A DNA stretch of 64,000 nucleotides. Origin: Gordonia sp. UBA5067 (GTDB lineage: Bacteria > Actinomycetota > Actinomycetes > Mycobacteriales > Mycobacteriaceae). The notes under the pieces were generated by a model. The model made no database searches. It saw only the letters and a program-made list of their open reading frames with translations, and had not been told where the DNA came from. Position numbers and translations under genes: made by a program. Positions 47,701 to 56,321 of the stretch are shown here, piece by piece. The stretch spans positions 11,890 to 75,889 of the forward strand of contig NZ_DIAX01000073.1 in the NCBI RefSeq assembly GCF_002414845.1, given 5' to 3'. The stretch's first letter is position 1, and every line of letters starts with the position of its first letter.

Positions 47701-48155
47701 ACCAGTTTGTCGCACCGGTTCATTCCCGCGCGGGGAGCGCTGGCCAGCAGAGTGTTGCGGCTCAGCACGGTGATCGCGTCGCCCGCCGTGACCGACAGCA
47801 TCCGGCCGCCGGCGCCGGGTGCGTTGGCCGGCATGGTGGTCAGGACCGGGGTGGTCTCGCGCGGGAGATCGGCGAGGACGGCGCACGGGATCTCGATGTG
47901 CAGTGCTTTCGCCGTCTGGGCGATGAGCGGTGCGGTGATCGACGACGAGGCGGTCAGATCCTGGCCCTGGGGCCAGGCCACCGTGGCCTGGACTGCCTGG
48001 ACCGGAAGCAGGGGGGTGATGGCGCAGGCAAGAATACCGGCAAGGCCGGCGATGACGGCGATGAGCCGGGCGAGCTTCAACCGACTCGAGTGGTCAGCGC
48101 CGGAGGCGTCGGGCTCGGGCCCGGCAGCCCCCGGTTGCGTGGAAGACACAGACAC
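44721..48155 (-). CDS. embA: Arabinosyltransferase EmbA
   Basis: About 1144 residues from GTG 48155; the frame extends to 48212, but the -10 box and absence of a ribosome site favour 48155. GT-C motif PDDGYILNMGRVAGEAGY; FGDQTLATVGEAMKIRY and TPTKWTVQFG match M. tuberculosis EmbA more than EmbB or EmbC. C-terminal carbohydrate-binding region: VNGSVAALPYGLNPATTPV, FPCQRPMALRHG. Works with EmbB on the 3,5-branched arabinan of arabinogalactan. Between embC (67-base gap) and embB (4-base overlap). Confidence 0.92.
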   Translation of the reverse strand: MSVSSTQPGAAGPEPDASGADHSSRLKLARLIAVIAGLAGILACAITPLLPVQAVQATVAWPQGQDLTASSSITAPLIAQTAKALHIEIPCAVLADLPRETTPVLTTMPANAPGAGGRMLSVTAGDAITVLSRNTLLASAPRAGMNRCDKLVIRSSPAGPSAQFVGLGPVGTADPVAQPQIDGIFSPLPAADVARAAQRGLSARIDIDNRYESSATLLKTIVMIVGLLAVLAALVAVAMLDRHSPTVAAARDADGDHADGDDADGDDAIHRVGFLASLRPRMSDLAVTAALLGWALLGGGGPDDGYILNMGRVAGEAGYLPNYYRFFGIAEAPFSWYYDFLSHWSSVSASMLWMHLPSLIAGLVSWYVLSRVLLPRLGGAVAHGWPVWAGAAVFTAFWMPLCSGLRSESVIVLGSLLTWWAIESAITSKRLLPIALAVVAAAFTFAAAPQGVIGIAILLVGARALLAIGVARSREIGWAAVLAPVCAAGLVVLLAVFGDQTLATVGEAMKIRYQVGPNLPWFQEYLRYYFLTVTTADASLARRVPVLLLFASAFVTVAVLLRRGQIDGVRSGPAWRAVGAIGVTMVLMIFTPTKWTVQFGIYAGLAAAVAATATLAVAQSAARSTRNLTVFVSGLMFALAAATAGKNAWPFFYDYGIAWFDRAPVLLGIPMSTIFLVLAVVTGVLAAWQHLRLDYVENKGLEHHDAENLTAVADTATVVEAKRHEAVANRARLVLAGSPIAVIAGGLVVLELALFAKAAITRYPVASAFSTNIGTLRGQPCALADKILVEPNSNDGMLTPATGRDISQTLAGADPVGFTANGITTNLSAEMGSSRPGQANVAGSSSKPFAVMGTFEAGTTGGRGPRTVNGSVAALPYGLNPATTPVLGSYGYPSEARLTSDWYRLPDRAASPLLVVTAAGAISTIDAFGATVFGQMLRFQFGRRGPGGEFEAMGPGAIPIDPGPVIPNRPWRNLRLPMSAVPPGADVVRLVALDNNLGPAQFIMLTPPRAPKVVTLQHLVGSTDPTLIDFMVAAHFPCQRPMALRHGVAEVPQWRILPDYATALSQSRTWQSTAGGGLLAVSEAMTVGTAVPSYLDGDWHRGWGALERLTPRDANAHPARVTTDLRRQWGWSRTGSIRLEPGKE

Positions 48156-48163
48156 GAATGCCC

Positions 48164-48169
48164 ATCGTA
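48164..48169 (-). promoter_or_regulatory. embA -10 box (TACGAT)
   Basis: On the minus strand TACGAT ends eight bases before GTG 48155. It fits TANNNT and supports a leaderless embA-embB transcript separate from embC. Confidence 0.45.
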
Positions 48170-48221
48170 GGCGACGCGGCTGAGGAAATGGTGATCGCAC
48201 CCACTTCACCACGGCCGGGAG

Positions 48222-51200
48222 TCAGTGCCGGATCGGCGCAGGTCGCCACAGCCCGCTGCGGACTCGGGTCCCGGTGACAAGCTCCGCCGGTGCGGTGCTC
48301 GTCGGGTCGAACGGCCGGTACGCCTCCAGTGCGCCCCAGTCACGTCCGATATCGCCCTTGAGGTAGGTGGCCACGGTCTCCGGCTGCTGCGACACTTCCA
48401 GCCAGCCGAGCGGGCCCCCGCCGGCGGCACTCTGCCAGGTGGACACGGCGGCCGCGAGGTCCGCGCCCGGACGGATTCGCCATTTCGGGATCTCGGCGAC
48501 GCCGTACCGGTGGTCGAACGGCCGTTGGCAGGGGAACACCAGGCCCGAGGTCCAGTCGACGTGGACTGGGTCCTTTTTGCCGACCAGCTGCTCCAGCGTT
48601 TGCATCTGGGGCAGCCGGGGTGGCGTGACGACGACGTATCGGTCGGTCGCCAGGTTGTCGTCGCGGGCGACGATCCGGATCGCCGTCGTTTCGGCGGGCA
48701 GGGCGTCGGTGTTGAGCCGAACGTTGCGCCACGACGGGCGCGGGCCGGGGTCGATGAGCGGAATCGACCCGGCGACGCCCAGGGCGTCGTCGCGGGTTTC
48801 CGCAGTGACCGGCGTCGTCGAATACTCCAGGACGAGGTCGGGCCGTTCGAACCAGCCGGCGGCGGAAAAGGTGATCAGCGGGTACTGCTGGAAGTCGCGT
48901 GGCAGGGCGTACCAGCCCGAGCGCAGCCGGGCCGGTGACTGCGCGGCCGCCGAGTAGCTGCCGAGTACCGGCGTGCGGGCCGGGTCGAGGAAGAAGGGCA
49001 GGCGCGCGTGACTGCCGTTGACCCCGGGTTGGCCGGTTAGGCCGCCGGAGGTCCCACCACTGTTGGCGGCGAGGACGCCGGGATCGTTGTTGGCGTTATC
49101 GGCGAGTACGCCCAGCGACCCCTGGGCGGCGTTGGTGACCATTCCCGTCGGCACCCCGTCGGGAGTGAACCCGTCGGTCTGCGCCGAGGCCGGGCCGGTT
49201 CCGGGGGCCGGGCGCGGACCGGCGAGCGCCTGGGCCGGGCTCAGCGATCGATCGACCGGTGCCAGCTGGAAGTTCGACGGGTCGCGCTCGGTCCAGATCT
49301 TGTCGGCCATACCGCACTCCATACCGCGCAGCGCCTCGAGGTTGGCCCGTGGAACCGAGTACGACGACGACTGGCGCACCCCGGCCAGCACCGCCGTCAC
49401 GACCTGGAACAGGACGACGGCGGCGACGACGAAGACGAGGGGCTCCGAGCGCAGCGTCGAGGTGAACCGTTCCCATCCCGTTCGCGGTTGGGGGTGTTCG
49501 GCCACGACCGGATCGACCCCGGTGAACGGTTCCCGAAGGTGGAACAGCAAGGCGAGGGCGAGTAGGGCCAGCGCTGCGAACAGCAGCACACTGGTGACCC
49601 GGAAGCCGAAGGTCACCTGCTCGGTGCCCCACGGCATCCCCCACGCGGAGGAGTAGAAGTAGGAGTTGGGTGCGGCGAATGCGAGCGCGGCGATGAACAA
49701 GGTGAGCGCCGCGAAGATCGTGCGGTTTCGGCGCGAGTGCATCGACTGGTGGCCGACCGCGATCGCGGCGATCGCCGCCAACGCCGCCCCGAGGCCGGCG
49801 AAGACCCCGAAGTGGTGGGTCCACTTGGTGGGCGTGAACATGAGGAACAGCAGCGACGCGAAGACGATGCCGACGATCCGCCGGGTCGGCCCGCTCGCCG
49901 TGCCCGGGATCGCGCCCTTGCGCAGCAGCATCGCGGCGGACACGGCCAGGGACAGCAGCATGATCAGCACCGCGAACCGGCGGGCGATTGACCCGTTGGC
50001 CGAGTACTCGAATAGCGACGAGTAGCGGTCGATCTCGTTGTACCAGTGCAGCGACGGGCCCAGTGCGGTCTTCATGGTGCTGGCGTCGAGGAAGGCGCGC
50101 AGCGTGAGGTTGGCGAACACGATGAACACGACAAAGGTGCCCGCGGCGAGAATCGGGGCGAGCAGGGCGAAATACGTACCGATGACCCGTCGCCGGGTTC
50201 GTGGTCCGCGTGCGCCGAAGATCTGGTCGTCGATGTCCTTGGCGCGTTTGATGAGGGCGAGGATCATCGGCCGGGCCCCGGCGATCAGTGCCGCGACGGC
50301 GAGTAGTCCGGTCGGGCCGGCGGCCAGGCTGAAGGCGCCGATCATGCAGGCGATGGCGGCGGGCAGTAGCCGGCCGGTGGCGATGGCCCGCTCCACCGAG
50401 CACCAGGTGAGCAGCGCGCCCAGGCAGATGATCGGCTCGGGACGCAGGCCGTTGTCGAAGGGGAACCACATGGCCAGGAATGCCGCCGCCGCGGTCGCGC
50501 CGACAACCGGCCGGCTGGCCGCGCGACCCAGCCGGGGCAACACCTCGTGGCTCAGGATCAACCAGACGGCGATGCCGCAGGCCAGCGCGGGCAGGCGCAG
50601 CCACGGGCTCGACAGGTTGATCTCCGAGAGCCAGCCGAAGACCGAGTAGTACCAGCCGAAGGGCGCCTCGGGTGCCCCGAACCAGCGGAAGTAGTTGGCG
50701 GTGTAGCCGCTGGCCTGACCGACGCGGGACATGGTGAGCAGGTAACCGTCGTCGGAGGTGTTCGGACCGACGAAGTGCCAGAGGGCCAGCATGCCCAGGA
50801 CAAGGTAGTCGCGGAGTTGAAGCCGCCACCATCGGGCCGGGAGGATGCGGCGATGACCGCGACGGTCGCTGCCGTCGAGGACTGCCAGGGCGATCAGTGA
50901 GGCGATGGTGGCGAGGACGCCGAGGATCAACACGATCCGTTTGACGACCGTGGCCGGGGTGTCATAACGGGTGTCGATGGTGGCCCGGGCGGACATGCCC
51001 GGCTCGGTCGCGGCGGGGCCGGTCAGGTCGGTGAAGAAGCCGGTGAGCTGCGGGCGCTGGTCGGTATCGAGGTGCTCGTCGTCGCGTCCGGCGGTGGTGC
51101 CGCTGACCGGTGACCCGTCGGGGTCGACCAACCCGGCGAACGTGGCCGTGACGGCTTTGGCGTCGGCGGTGACGTCGATGGATCGGCATTTCGGTCCGGT

Positions 51201-51575
51201 GACGTCGGCGATCGGTGCGGCGACGACCGGAATGTTGCGGACGGTGACGGTGACGGCCGAACGGTCGGCGCTGCGCTGGACGAACAGGCCGCGTTCCTGC
51301 GCGGGAGCTGCCTGTTTGGGCACGGTCGAGAGCAGAACCGAACCGTCCGCGGGCAGTTGGGTGACCGCCGAACACGGGATTGACACGGCCAGGTTGATCG
51401 GCACGTACGAGATCAGCGGCGCGTTGACGCTGCGCAGCACTCCGTGCTGCGGCCACGACAGTTCGGCAGTCGTCTGATTCACCGGCATGAGCGGCGTGGC
51501 CAGTGCGAGAAAAAAGCCCAGCAGGCCGGTGACAATGGCGGCGACACGGGCTCGTCGGAGGGTCTGGACTGGCAC
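48222..51575 (-). CDS. embC: Arabinosyltransferase EmbC
   Basis: About 1117 residues from GTG 51575; the frame extends upstream to 51662 but those residues do not resemble the family. GT-C motif NTSDDGYLLTMSRV, many membrane helices, and the C-terminal domain with FPCQRPFDHRYG and YLKGDIGRDW. In M. tuberculosis EmbC extends the arabinan of lipoarabinomannan. It is first of the emb genes but, unlike there, is separated from aftA by aroQ and a lipase on the other strand, so it needs its own promoter; a -10 box lies just upstream. Confidence 0.92.
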   Translation of the reverse strand: MPVQTLRRARVAAIVTGLLGFFLALATPLMPVNQTTAELSWPQHGVLRSVNAPLISYVPINLAVSIPCSAVTQLPADGSVLLSTVPKQAAPAQERGLFVQRSADRSAVTVTVRNIPVVAAPIADVTGPKCRSIDVTADAKAVTATFAGLVDPDGSPVSGTTAGRDDEHLDTDQRPQLTGFFTDLTGPAATEPGMSARATIDTRYDTPATVVKRIVLILGVLATIASLIALAVLDGSDRRGHRRILPARWWRLQLRDYLVLGMLALWHFVGPNTSDDGYLLTMSRVGQASGYTANYFRWFGAPEAPFGWYYSVFGWLSEINLSSPWLRLPALACGIAVWLILSHEVLPRLGRAASRPVVGATAAAAFLAMWFPFDNGLRPEPIICLGALLTWCSVERAIATGRLLPAAIACMIGAFSLAAGPTGLLAVAALIAGARPMILALIKRAKDIDDQIFGARGPRTRRRVIGTYFALLAPILAAGTFVVFIVFANLTLRAFLDASTMKTALGPSLHWYNEIDRYSSLFEYSANGSIARRFAVLIMLLSLAVSAAMLLRKGAIPGTASGPTRRIVGIVFASLLFLMFTPTKWTHHFGVFAGLGAALAAIAAIAVGHQSMHSRRNRTIFAALTLFIAALAFAAPNSYFYSSAWGMPWGTEQVTFGFRVTSVLLFAALALLALALLFHLREPFTGVDPVVAEHPQPRTGWERFTSTLRSEPLVFVVAAVVLFQVVTAVLAGVRQSSSYSVPRANLEALRGMECGMADKIWTERDPSNFQLAPVDRSLSPAQALAGPRPAPGTGPASAQTDGFTPDGVPTGMVTNAAQGSLGVLADNANNDPGVLAANSGGTSGGLTGQPGVNGSHARLPFFLDPARTPVLGSYSAAAQSPARLRSGWYALPRDFQQYPLITFSAAGWFERPDLVLEYSTTPVTAETRDDALGVAGSIPLIDPGPRPSWRNVRLNTDALPAETTAIRIVARDDNLATDRYVVVTPPRLPQMQTLEQLVGKKDPVHVDWTSGLVFPCQRPFDHRYGVAEIPKWRIRPGADLAAAVSTWQSAAGGGPLGWLEVSQQPETVATYLKGDIGRDWGALEAYRPFDPTSTAPAELVTGTRVRSGLWRPAPIRH

Positions 51576-51583
51576 AATGGGCA

Positions 51584-51589
51584 ATGCTA
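51584..51589 (-). promoter_or_regulatory. embC -10 box (TAGCAT)
   Basis: TAGCAT on the minus strand ends eight bases before GTG 51575; no ribosome site, consistent with a leaderless mRNA. It lies 37 bases from the divergent aroQ -10 box. Confidence 0.5.
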
Positions 51590-51625
51590 GTCGGTGATGA
51601 CACGACGACCGCCAACTGTCGCGTC

Positions 51626-51631
51626 TAGGGT
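51626..51631 (+). promoter_or_regulatory. aroQ -10 box (TAGGGT)
   Basis: TAGGGT ends six bases before the aroQ ATG; no ribosome site. Divergent and close to the embC promoter. Confidence 0.5.
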
Positions 51632-51637
51632 TGTTAT

Positions 51638-52105
51638 ATGGCCGAGAATGAACCGCTTCCACTTCTGTTGCTCAACGGTCCCAACCTGAACACGCTGGGC
51701 CTTCGCCAGCCGGACGTGTACGGCTCGGCGACGCTCGCCGAGGTTGTGCGTGATTGCGAGCGCCTGGCCGCGGAACTCGGTTTCGGCCTGCGTGCAGCGC
51801 AGACCAACCACGAGGGCGAGATGATTGATTGGCTGCACGCGGCGCGCGGTCAGGTCGGCGGCATCATCATCAATCCGGGGGCGTGGTCGCATACGTCGAT
51901 TGCCCTGGCCGACGCGCTGGTGATCCCCGAGGTACCGATCGTCGAGGTCCACATCAGCAACATCCACCAGCGCGAATCGTTCCGGCACCACTCCTATGTT
52001 TCGCCGCTCGCGGTGGGTGTCATCGCCGGCCTCGGGGTGCGCGGGTACGAATACGCGGTGCGCCACCTCGTCGCGCTACTCGCGCCGCCGGCCGCCGACG
52101 CCTAA
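51638..52105 (+). CDS. aroQ: Type II 3-dehydroquinate dehydratase
   Basis: 155 residues. Dehydrates 3-dehydroquinate to 3-dehydroshikimate in the shikimate pathway. Signatures: LNGPNLNTLGLRQPDVYGS (catalytic Tyr in the VYGS), NHEGEMIDWLH, INPGAWSHTS and VEVHISNIHQRESFRHHS (catalytic His). In M. tuberculosis the gene lies with aroB/aroK elsewhere; its place here between aftA and embC is unusual. Co-directional with the lipase that follows by 85 bases. Confidence 0.95.
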   Translation: MAENEPLPLLLLNGPNLNTLGLRQPDVYGSATLAEVVRDCERLAAELGFGLRAAQTNHEGEMIDWLHAARGQVGGIIINPGAWSHTSIALADALVIPEVPIVEVHISNIHQRESFRHHSYVSPLAVGVIAGLGVRGYEYAVRHLVALLAPPAADA

Positions 52106-52176
52106 CTCCCGCAGTCGCCGGGCCCGCTCCGCCCGACGGGACGGTGACGGGATTACGCCAGGAAGCTACTGCGCGG

Positions 52177-52182
52177 TAGCCT
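52177..52182 (+). promoter_or_regulatory. Lipase -10 box (TAGCCT)
   Basis: TAGCCT ends eight bases before ATG 52191; no ribosome site, another leaderless arrangement. Confidence 0.4.
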
Positions 52183-52190
52183 ACGGCCCC

Positions 52191-53474
52191 ATGAGACAAA
52201 ATATGGATTTTGGTTCAGCTGGGCGACGGCGGTCCGGCAGGATTGTCGCCGCCCTGCTCGTGGTGGCCACGGCGGCGGCCGGTGCCGGAATCGCTGCGTC
52301 GCCTGCGTCCGCCGCGGACTTCTACACGCCGCCGGCGACGTTTGCGTCGGCCCCGGGCTCGATCATCCGCTCCCACCCGACGCCGCTGCTGCTGCAAATT
52401 CCCGGTGTCGCCGGTCAGTGGCCGGGCACCGCGAAGACCGTGATGTACACCTCGCGGTACCTAGACGGCACACCCGCCGCGGTGACGGGCACCGCCATTG
52501 AACCCACCGCTGCGTGGACCGGCAAAGGACCGCGGCCCACCGTGGTCGTCGGACCGGGCACCATCGGTCAGGGCGACCAGTGCGCCCCGTCGAGGATGAT
52601 GGGGCTGCCGATGTCGGTGGACCTTTCCAAGCCGAGTATCGGGGTGAACTACACCGCGCCGGAGATGCTGTACCTGCTGGCCCACGGTGTCCGGGTCTTC
52701 GTGACCGACTACATCGGGATGGGCACGCCCGGGATGCACACCTACGTCAACCGGGTGGAAACCGCGCACGCGATGCTCGACGGCGCGCGGGCCGCCCTGC
52801 GCGTAGCCGGTGCTCCGGCCAGGGCCCCGATCGGGTTCGCCGGCTACTCGCAGGGGGGTGGGGCGGCCGCGGCGGCCGCAGAACTGGCGTCGGTCTACGC
52901 ACCAGAGCTCACCGTGAAAGCGACCTATGCCGGTGCGCCGCCGGCCGATCTGTCCAAGGTGATCAGCGCGATCGACGGCACCACCATCGCCGGCGCCATC
53001 GGGTTTGCGATCAACGGACTCACCGCGCGTTACCCCGCGGTGAGCAAGGTAGTGCGGTCGGAGACCTCCCCCGCTGGGGAGGTCAAGCTCAAGCAGCTGT
53101 CGACCCAGTGCATCGGTGACATCATCTTTTCGACGGCGTTTCAGCGGACGAACGGATGGACCCGAACCGGCGAGTCCCTCGGTACCGTCATCTCCAGGTA
53201 CCCCGAGGTGATGAAGATTCTGGAGGAGAATCGGATCGGCAAACTCAAGCCGAACGCCCCGGTCTTCATCGAGGGCGGCCGCAACGACGACGTCATCCCC
53301 TACGGTCAGGTCCGGGAGCTCGCCCAGAATTGGAAGGCACTGGGCGCCGACGTGCGTTTCGTTTCCAATGAGACGCCCCCGATTCTCCCGAAGACGATTG
53401 TGAATCACGTGGTGCCGATGCTGACCACGCTGCTACCCGGTCTGGAATTCTTGATGGGGGAGTTGTACCGCTGA
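52191..53474 (+). CDS. Secreted lipase (LIP family)
   Basis: 427 residues from ATG 52191 (ATG 52203 possible). Signal peptide ending ASPASAADF. Secretory lipase pattern: nucleophile elbow GYSQGGG, GTIGQGDQCAPS, DYIGMGTPGMHTY, and an Asp in GGRNDDVIPY. Hydrolyses lipid esters outside the cell; exact substrate unknown. Similar in type to the lipase at 57940. A frame extending upstream into aroQ is rejected because it lacks the signal peptide. Confidence 0.85.
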   Translation: MRQNMDFGSAGRRRSGRIVAALLVVATAAAGAGIAASPASAADFYTPPATFASAPGSIIRSHPTPLLLQIPGVAGQWPGTAKTVMYTSRYLDGTPAAVTGTAIEPTAAWTGKGPRPTVVVGPGTIGQGDQCAPSRMMGLPMSVDLSKPSIGVNYTAPEMLYLLAHGVRVFVTDYIGMGTPGMHTYVNRVETAHAMLDGARAALRVAGAPARAPIGFAGYSQGGGAAAAAAELASVYAPELTVKATYAGAPPADLSKVISAIDGTTIAGAIGFAINGLTARYPAVSKVVRSETSPAGEVKLKQLSTQCIGDIIFSTAFQRTNGWTRTGESLGTVISRYPEVMKILEENRIGKLKPNAPVFIEGGRNDDVIPYGQVRELAQNWKALGADVRFVSNETPPILPKTIVNHVVPMLTTLLPGLEFLMGELYR

Positions 53475-53519
53475 CCCGGGCGTGGGGCGTGGGGCGTCGT
53501 GCGACCGGTTGCGGCGCCC

Positions 53520-55496
53520 TCACCTGCGGACGACGAGGATGAACGGGCCGATCTCGGTGACGGTGAACGGTGGCCCGTCGAAGGCCGCCCGGTTGAACGC
53601 AACGGTGTAGCGCTTGACGTTCGGATCGTTCGGATACACGTCCCGGGCCAGCTTCAGCGTGTAGCCGTCCGGGCTGTAGCGGAAGAGGAACACATCCGGC
53701 GCGCGCCACGGCGAGGCGTCGAGGTGAGCGATCATCTCCTGCGGCGTCATTGCCGTCGCCCACTGCTCGATAGCCGTCGTGCGCTTGTCGAACTCGGCGA
53801 GCGGATTGGCGTAGTGCGACGTCAGGCCCTGAAAGCCCCAGTACGGGTAGATCGAGAGAAAGTCGAAGTCGGCGGTCAGGACGACGACGTCGGTGTCGGG
53901 CCGACCGGTCTGCTCGGCGATGGCCGCCCGCACCGCGGGGTAGTACGCCTGCGCCCCGGCGGGGCGCTTGTCGGCGCGCACCCCGGTGCCGTCGGTGTCG
54001 GAGTAGGCGATGTTGATATCGCCAGCCAGCATTGACGGGATGTGTTGCGCGGTGGCAACCGCCACGATGGCGGCGACGGTCCCGATCAGGAAGCGCAGGT
54101 CGCCCAGACGCCCCACCAGCCACGACGCCAGCGCCCCGACGCCCAGGACCCCGGCGGCGGCGAGGATGGCGGTGAGTATCGGTTCGAGGCGAAAGGCCAG
54201 CAGCGTCGATCCGGTTGCGGTCATCGCCATCGATCCGAGGGTTACCAGGTAGATCGCCAGGACCGCGGTGCCGAAGGCCAGGGCCAGCGTGCGGTCACGG
54301 AACCGCCACCCGATCCAGATGAAGCCGATGAGGGCGAGCACCCCCAAGATCGTGGGACCGAGCATCGGGAATGGTAGCTGCGCACCCCATTCGGGCAGGT
54401 AGTGCTCATAGGTGCCGCCGCTGGCGGGGCGGTGCTGCGCCCGTGCGACGAGGTAGGGGCCCCAGGTCAGCAATGCGACGGCGATGGCGACGAGTGCCAT
54501 GGTGGCCAGGCGCACCGCATACACCCCGAGCAGCCGGCCCCGGTTGCGGCGCACCACACTCCCGGGTACCGCCGCATTCGTGGTCGCAGGCCATCCGGTG
54601 ACCACCAGCCACAGTGCCAACAGGGCCGCCGTGGTGGCGAAGACTCCCGCATAGAGCGTGTAGAAAGTGGCGCACATCCCCAGGAAGGCGCCGGCGACGA
54701 TGGTCGCGAGCCACGGCGTCGACGACAGCCGCACCGTGTCTGGTGGGCCCTTAGGTCCGCGCAGCGCGTGCAACATCGTGGGGAGCAGGGCAACGCCCAG
54801 CAGGATCAACACTGCCGCATAGGGCTCGGGGGCGGCGTAGGACAGCACCGTCACCGTCACCGCCAGTGACACCGCGATGCCGCGGTCGGCCCCGATCATC
54901 CGGTTCCACAGCACGGTGGCGAGTGCGGCCGCAGCGGCGATCGAGATGACCGCCCAGGGCTTGTACGCCTCCCACCCGGGGAGCCCGGCGAGGTTCGCGA
55001 AGCGGCCGCCGAGCCAGAACCAGCCAGCCGGGTAGAACGGCGGCAGGCCGTGATAGGTCATGTCCTGCAACTGCGGCGACGACGTCAACCGGGTCAGGTA
55101 CTCGACCCGGAACTGCTGGTCCACCGACAATCCGAACAGGTAGAGCCTCGTTGCGGCCAGGGGCATTCCGAGGGTCACGGTGACCAGCCCGGCCATCCCG
55201 ATGGCAGCCAGCGCGTCGACGAGCAGCCGGCCGAGCCCGGTCGAATCGGGACGTCGCCGATACAGCAGCACCGCCACCAGAAGCACAGCGATCGCGCCGA
55301 CCTGACCGACGGTCGTGAGGGCGCGCAGGACATTGGACGAGTTGTACGCTGGCCAGTCGACGGTCGAGATCGCGGCCAGGCCGATCCACGCCACGGCCGC
55401 GCCGCCGAGTACGGCGGCACCCAGGCGCAGGGCGGTCAGCGCTGTCGGCAAGGCCTTCGCGGTTGGCGCGGGACTCTCCGTCGCTTCGGTGGTCAC
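53520..55496 (-). CDS. aftA: Priming arabinofuranosyltransferase AftA
   Basis: 658 residues, about 11-13 membrane helices. Adds the first arabinofuranose residues to galactan from decaprenyl-phospho-arabinose. Family features: STVDWPAYNSSNVLRALTTVG, YHGLPPFYPAGWFWLGGR near residue 150, and a periplasmic C-terminal domain (VVLTADFDFLSIYPYWGFQG, HLDASPWRAPDVFLFR). GTG start 55496, 18 bases after dprE2; a -10 box fits in that gap. M. tuberculosis order dprE1-dprE2-aftA is kept. Confidence 0.95.
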   Translation of the reverse strand: MTTEATESPAPTAKALPTALTALRLGAAVLGGAAVAWIGLAAISTVDWPAYNSSNVLRALTTVGQVGAIAVLLVAVLLYRRRPDSTGLGRLLVDALAAIGMAGLVTVTLGMPLAATRLYLFGLSVDQQFRVEYLTRLTSSPQLQDMTYHGLPPFYPAGWFWLGGRFANLAGLPGWEAYKPWAVISIAAAAALATVLWNRMIGADRGIAVSLAVTVTVLSYAAPEPYAAVLILLGVALLPTMLHALRGPKGPPDTVRLSSTPWLATIVAGAFLGMCATFYTLYAGVFATTAALLALWLVVTGWPATTNAAVPGSVVRRNRGRLLGVYAVRLATMALVAIAVALLTWGPYLVARAQHRPASGGTYEHYLPEWGAQLPFPMLGPTILGVLALIGFIWIGWRFRDRTLALAFGTAVLAIYLVTLGSMAMTATGSTLLAFRLEPILTAILAAAGVLGVGALASWLVGRLGDLRFLIGTVAAIVAVATAQHIPSMLAGDINIAYSDTDGTGVRADKRPAGAQAYYPAVRAAIAEQTGRPDTDVVVLTADFDFLSIYPYWGFQGLTSHYANPLAEFDKRTTAIEQWATAMTPQEMIAHLDASPWRAPDVFLFRYSPDGYTLKLARDVYPNDPNVKRYTVAFNRAAFDGPPFTVTEIGPFILVVRR

Positions 55497-55503
55497 CCAA
55501 CGA

Positions 55504-55509
55504 AATCTA
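55504..55509 (-). promoter_or_regulatory. aftA -10 box (TAGATT)
   Basis: TAGATT ends seven bases before GTG 55496, within the 18-base gap after dprE2; no ribosome site is present, so aftA probably has an internal leaderless promoter as well as operon readthrough. Confidence 0.45.
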
Positions 55510-55514
55510 TCGGA

Positions 55515-56276
55515 TCAGATCGGCAGTTTGCGGAACACGGCCCGGGGGATGTGCCGCAACACCATCATGATGAAGCGGAACGGGCCCGGCGCCCAGACGA
55601 TCTCTTTGCCCTTGGTCGCGGCGGCGACGGCCAGTTGGGCGACATCCTCCTTGTTGACCGTCAGCGGTGCTTCCTTGACGTGGGCCGACAGGCGGGTGCG
55701 CACCTGCCCGGGCCGGATGACCAGCACTCGTGGCCCGAATTCGCGCAGCGCCTCACCCAGGCCGAGGTAGAACCCGTCGAGGCCGGCCTTAGTCGAGCCG
55801 TAGACGAAGTTGGAGCGGCGGACGCGCTCGCCGGCCACCGAGCTCATCGCAATGATCTGTCCGTGGCCCTGGGCGCGCATCTTCTCGCCCACCAGCACAC
55901 CGACCGAGACGGCCGCGGTGTAGTTGATCTGTGCCTCCAGCACGGCCAAGCGCTGGTCCTGCCAGGCCTGCTCGTCGTCGCCCTGGATGCCGAAGGCCAC
56001 AATGGCGATGTCGATGTCGCCGTCGGCGAAGGCACGGTCGATGACGTCGGGGTGGCTGTCAGTGGCCAGCGCGTCGAAGTCGATGACGGACACGTCGGTG
56101 GCGCCGGCCGTCTTCAGCGTCGTCACCGCAGCCGGTGCCGCGTCGTCGCCGGGCACGCAGGCCAGCACGACGCGGGCCGGGCCGAGCTTGAGGTACTCGG
56201 CGGTGATGGCCAGGCCGATCTCGGAGCTGCCTCCGAGGACCAGGATGGACTGGGGGGCGCCGACGGCGTTGATCAT
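55515..56276 (-). CDS. dprE2: Decaprenylphosphoryl-2-keto-ribose reductase DprE2
   Basis: 253 residues. NAD(P)-binding [14 protein letters not shown], active-site YGSTK (Tyr/Lys) with the Ser in [17 protein letters not shown]. Completes the epimerisation begun by DprE1, giving decaprenyl-phospho-arabinose. Downstream of dprE1 by 45 bases and upstream of aftA, as in M. tuberculosis Rv3791. Confidence 0.96.
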   Translation of the reverse strand: MINAVGAPQSILVLGGSSEIGLAITAEYLKLGPARVVLACVPGDDAAPAAVTTLKTAGATDVSVIDFDALATDSHPDVIDRAFADGDIDIAIVAFGIQGDDEQAWQDQRLAVLEAQINYTAAVSVGVLVGEKMRAQGHGQIIAMSSVAGERVRRSNFVYGSTKAGLDGFYLGLGEALREFGPRVLVIRPGQVRTRLSAHVKEAPLTVNKEDVAQLAVAAATKGKEIVWAPGPFRFIMMVLRHIPRAVFRKLPI

Positions 56277-56321
56277 GGTGGTTCCTTCAGTACTTGCCGC
56301 GTCAGGTGCGACGGGGAGTGG

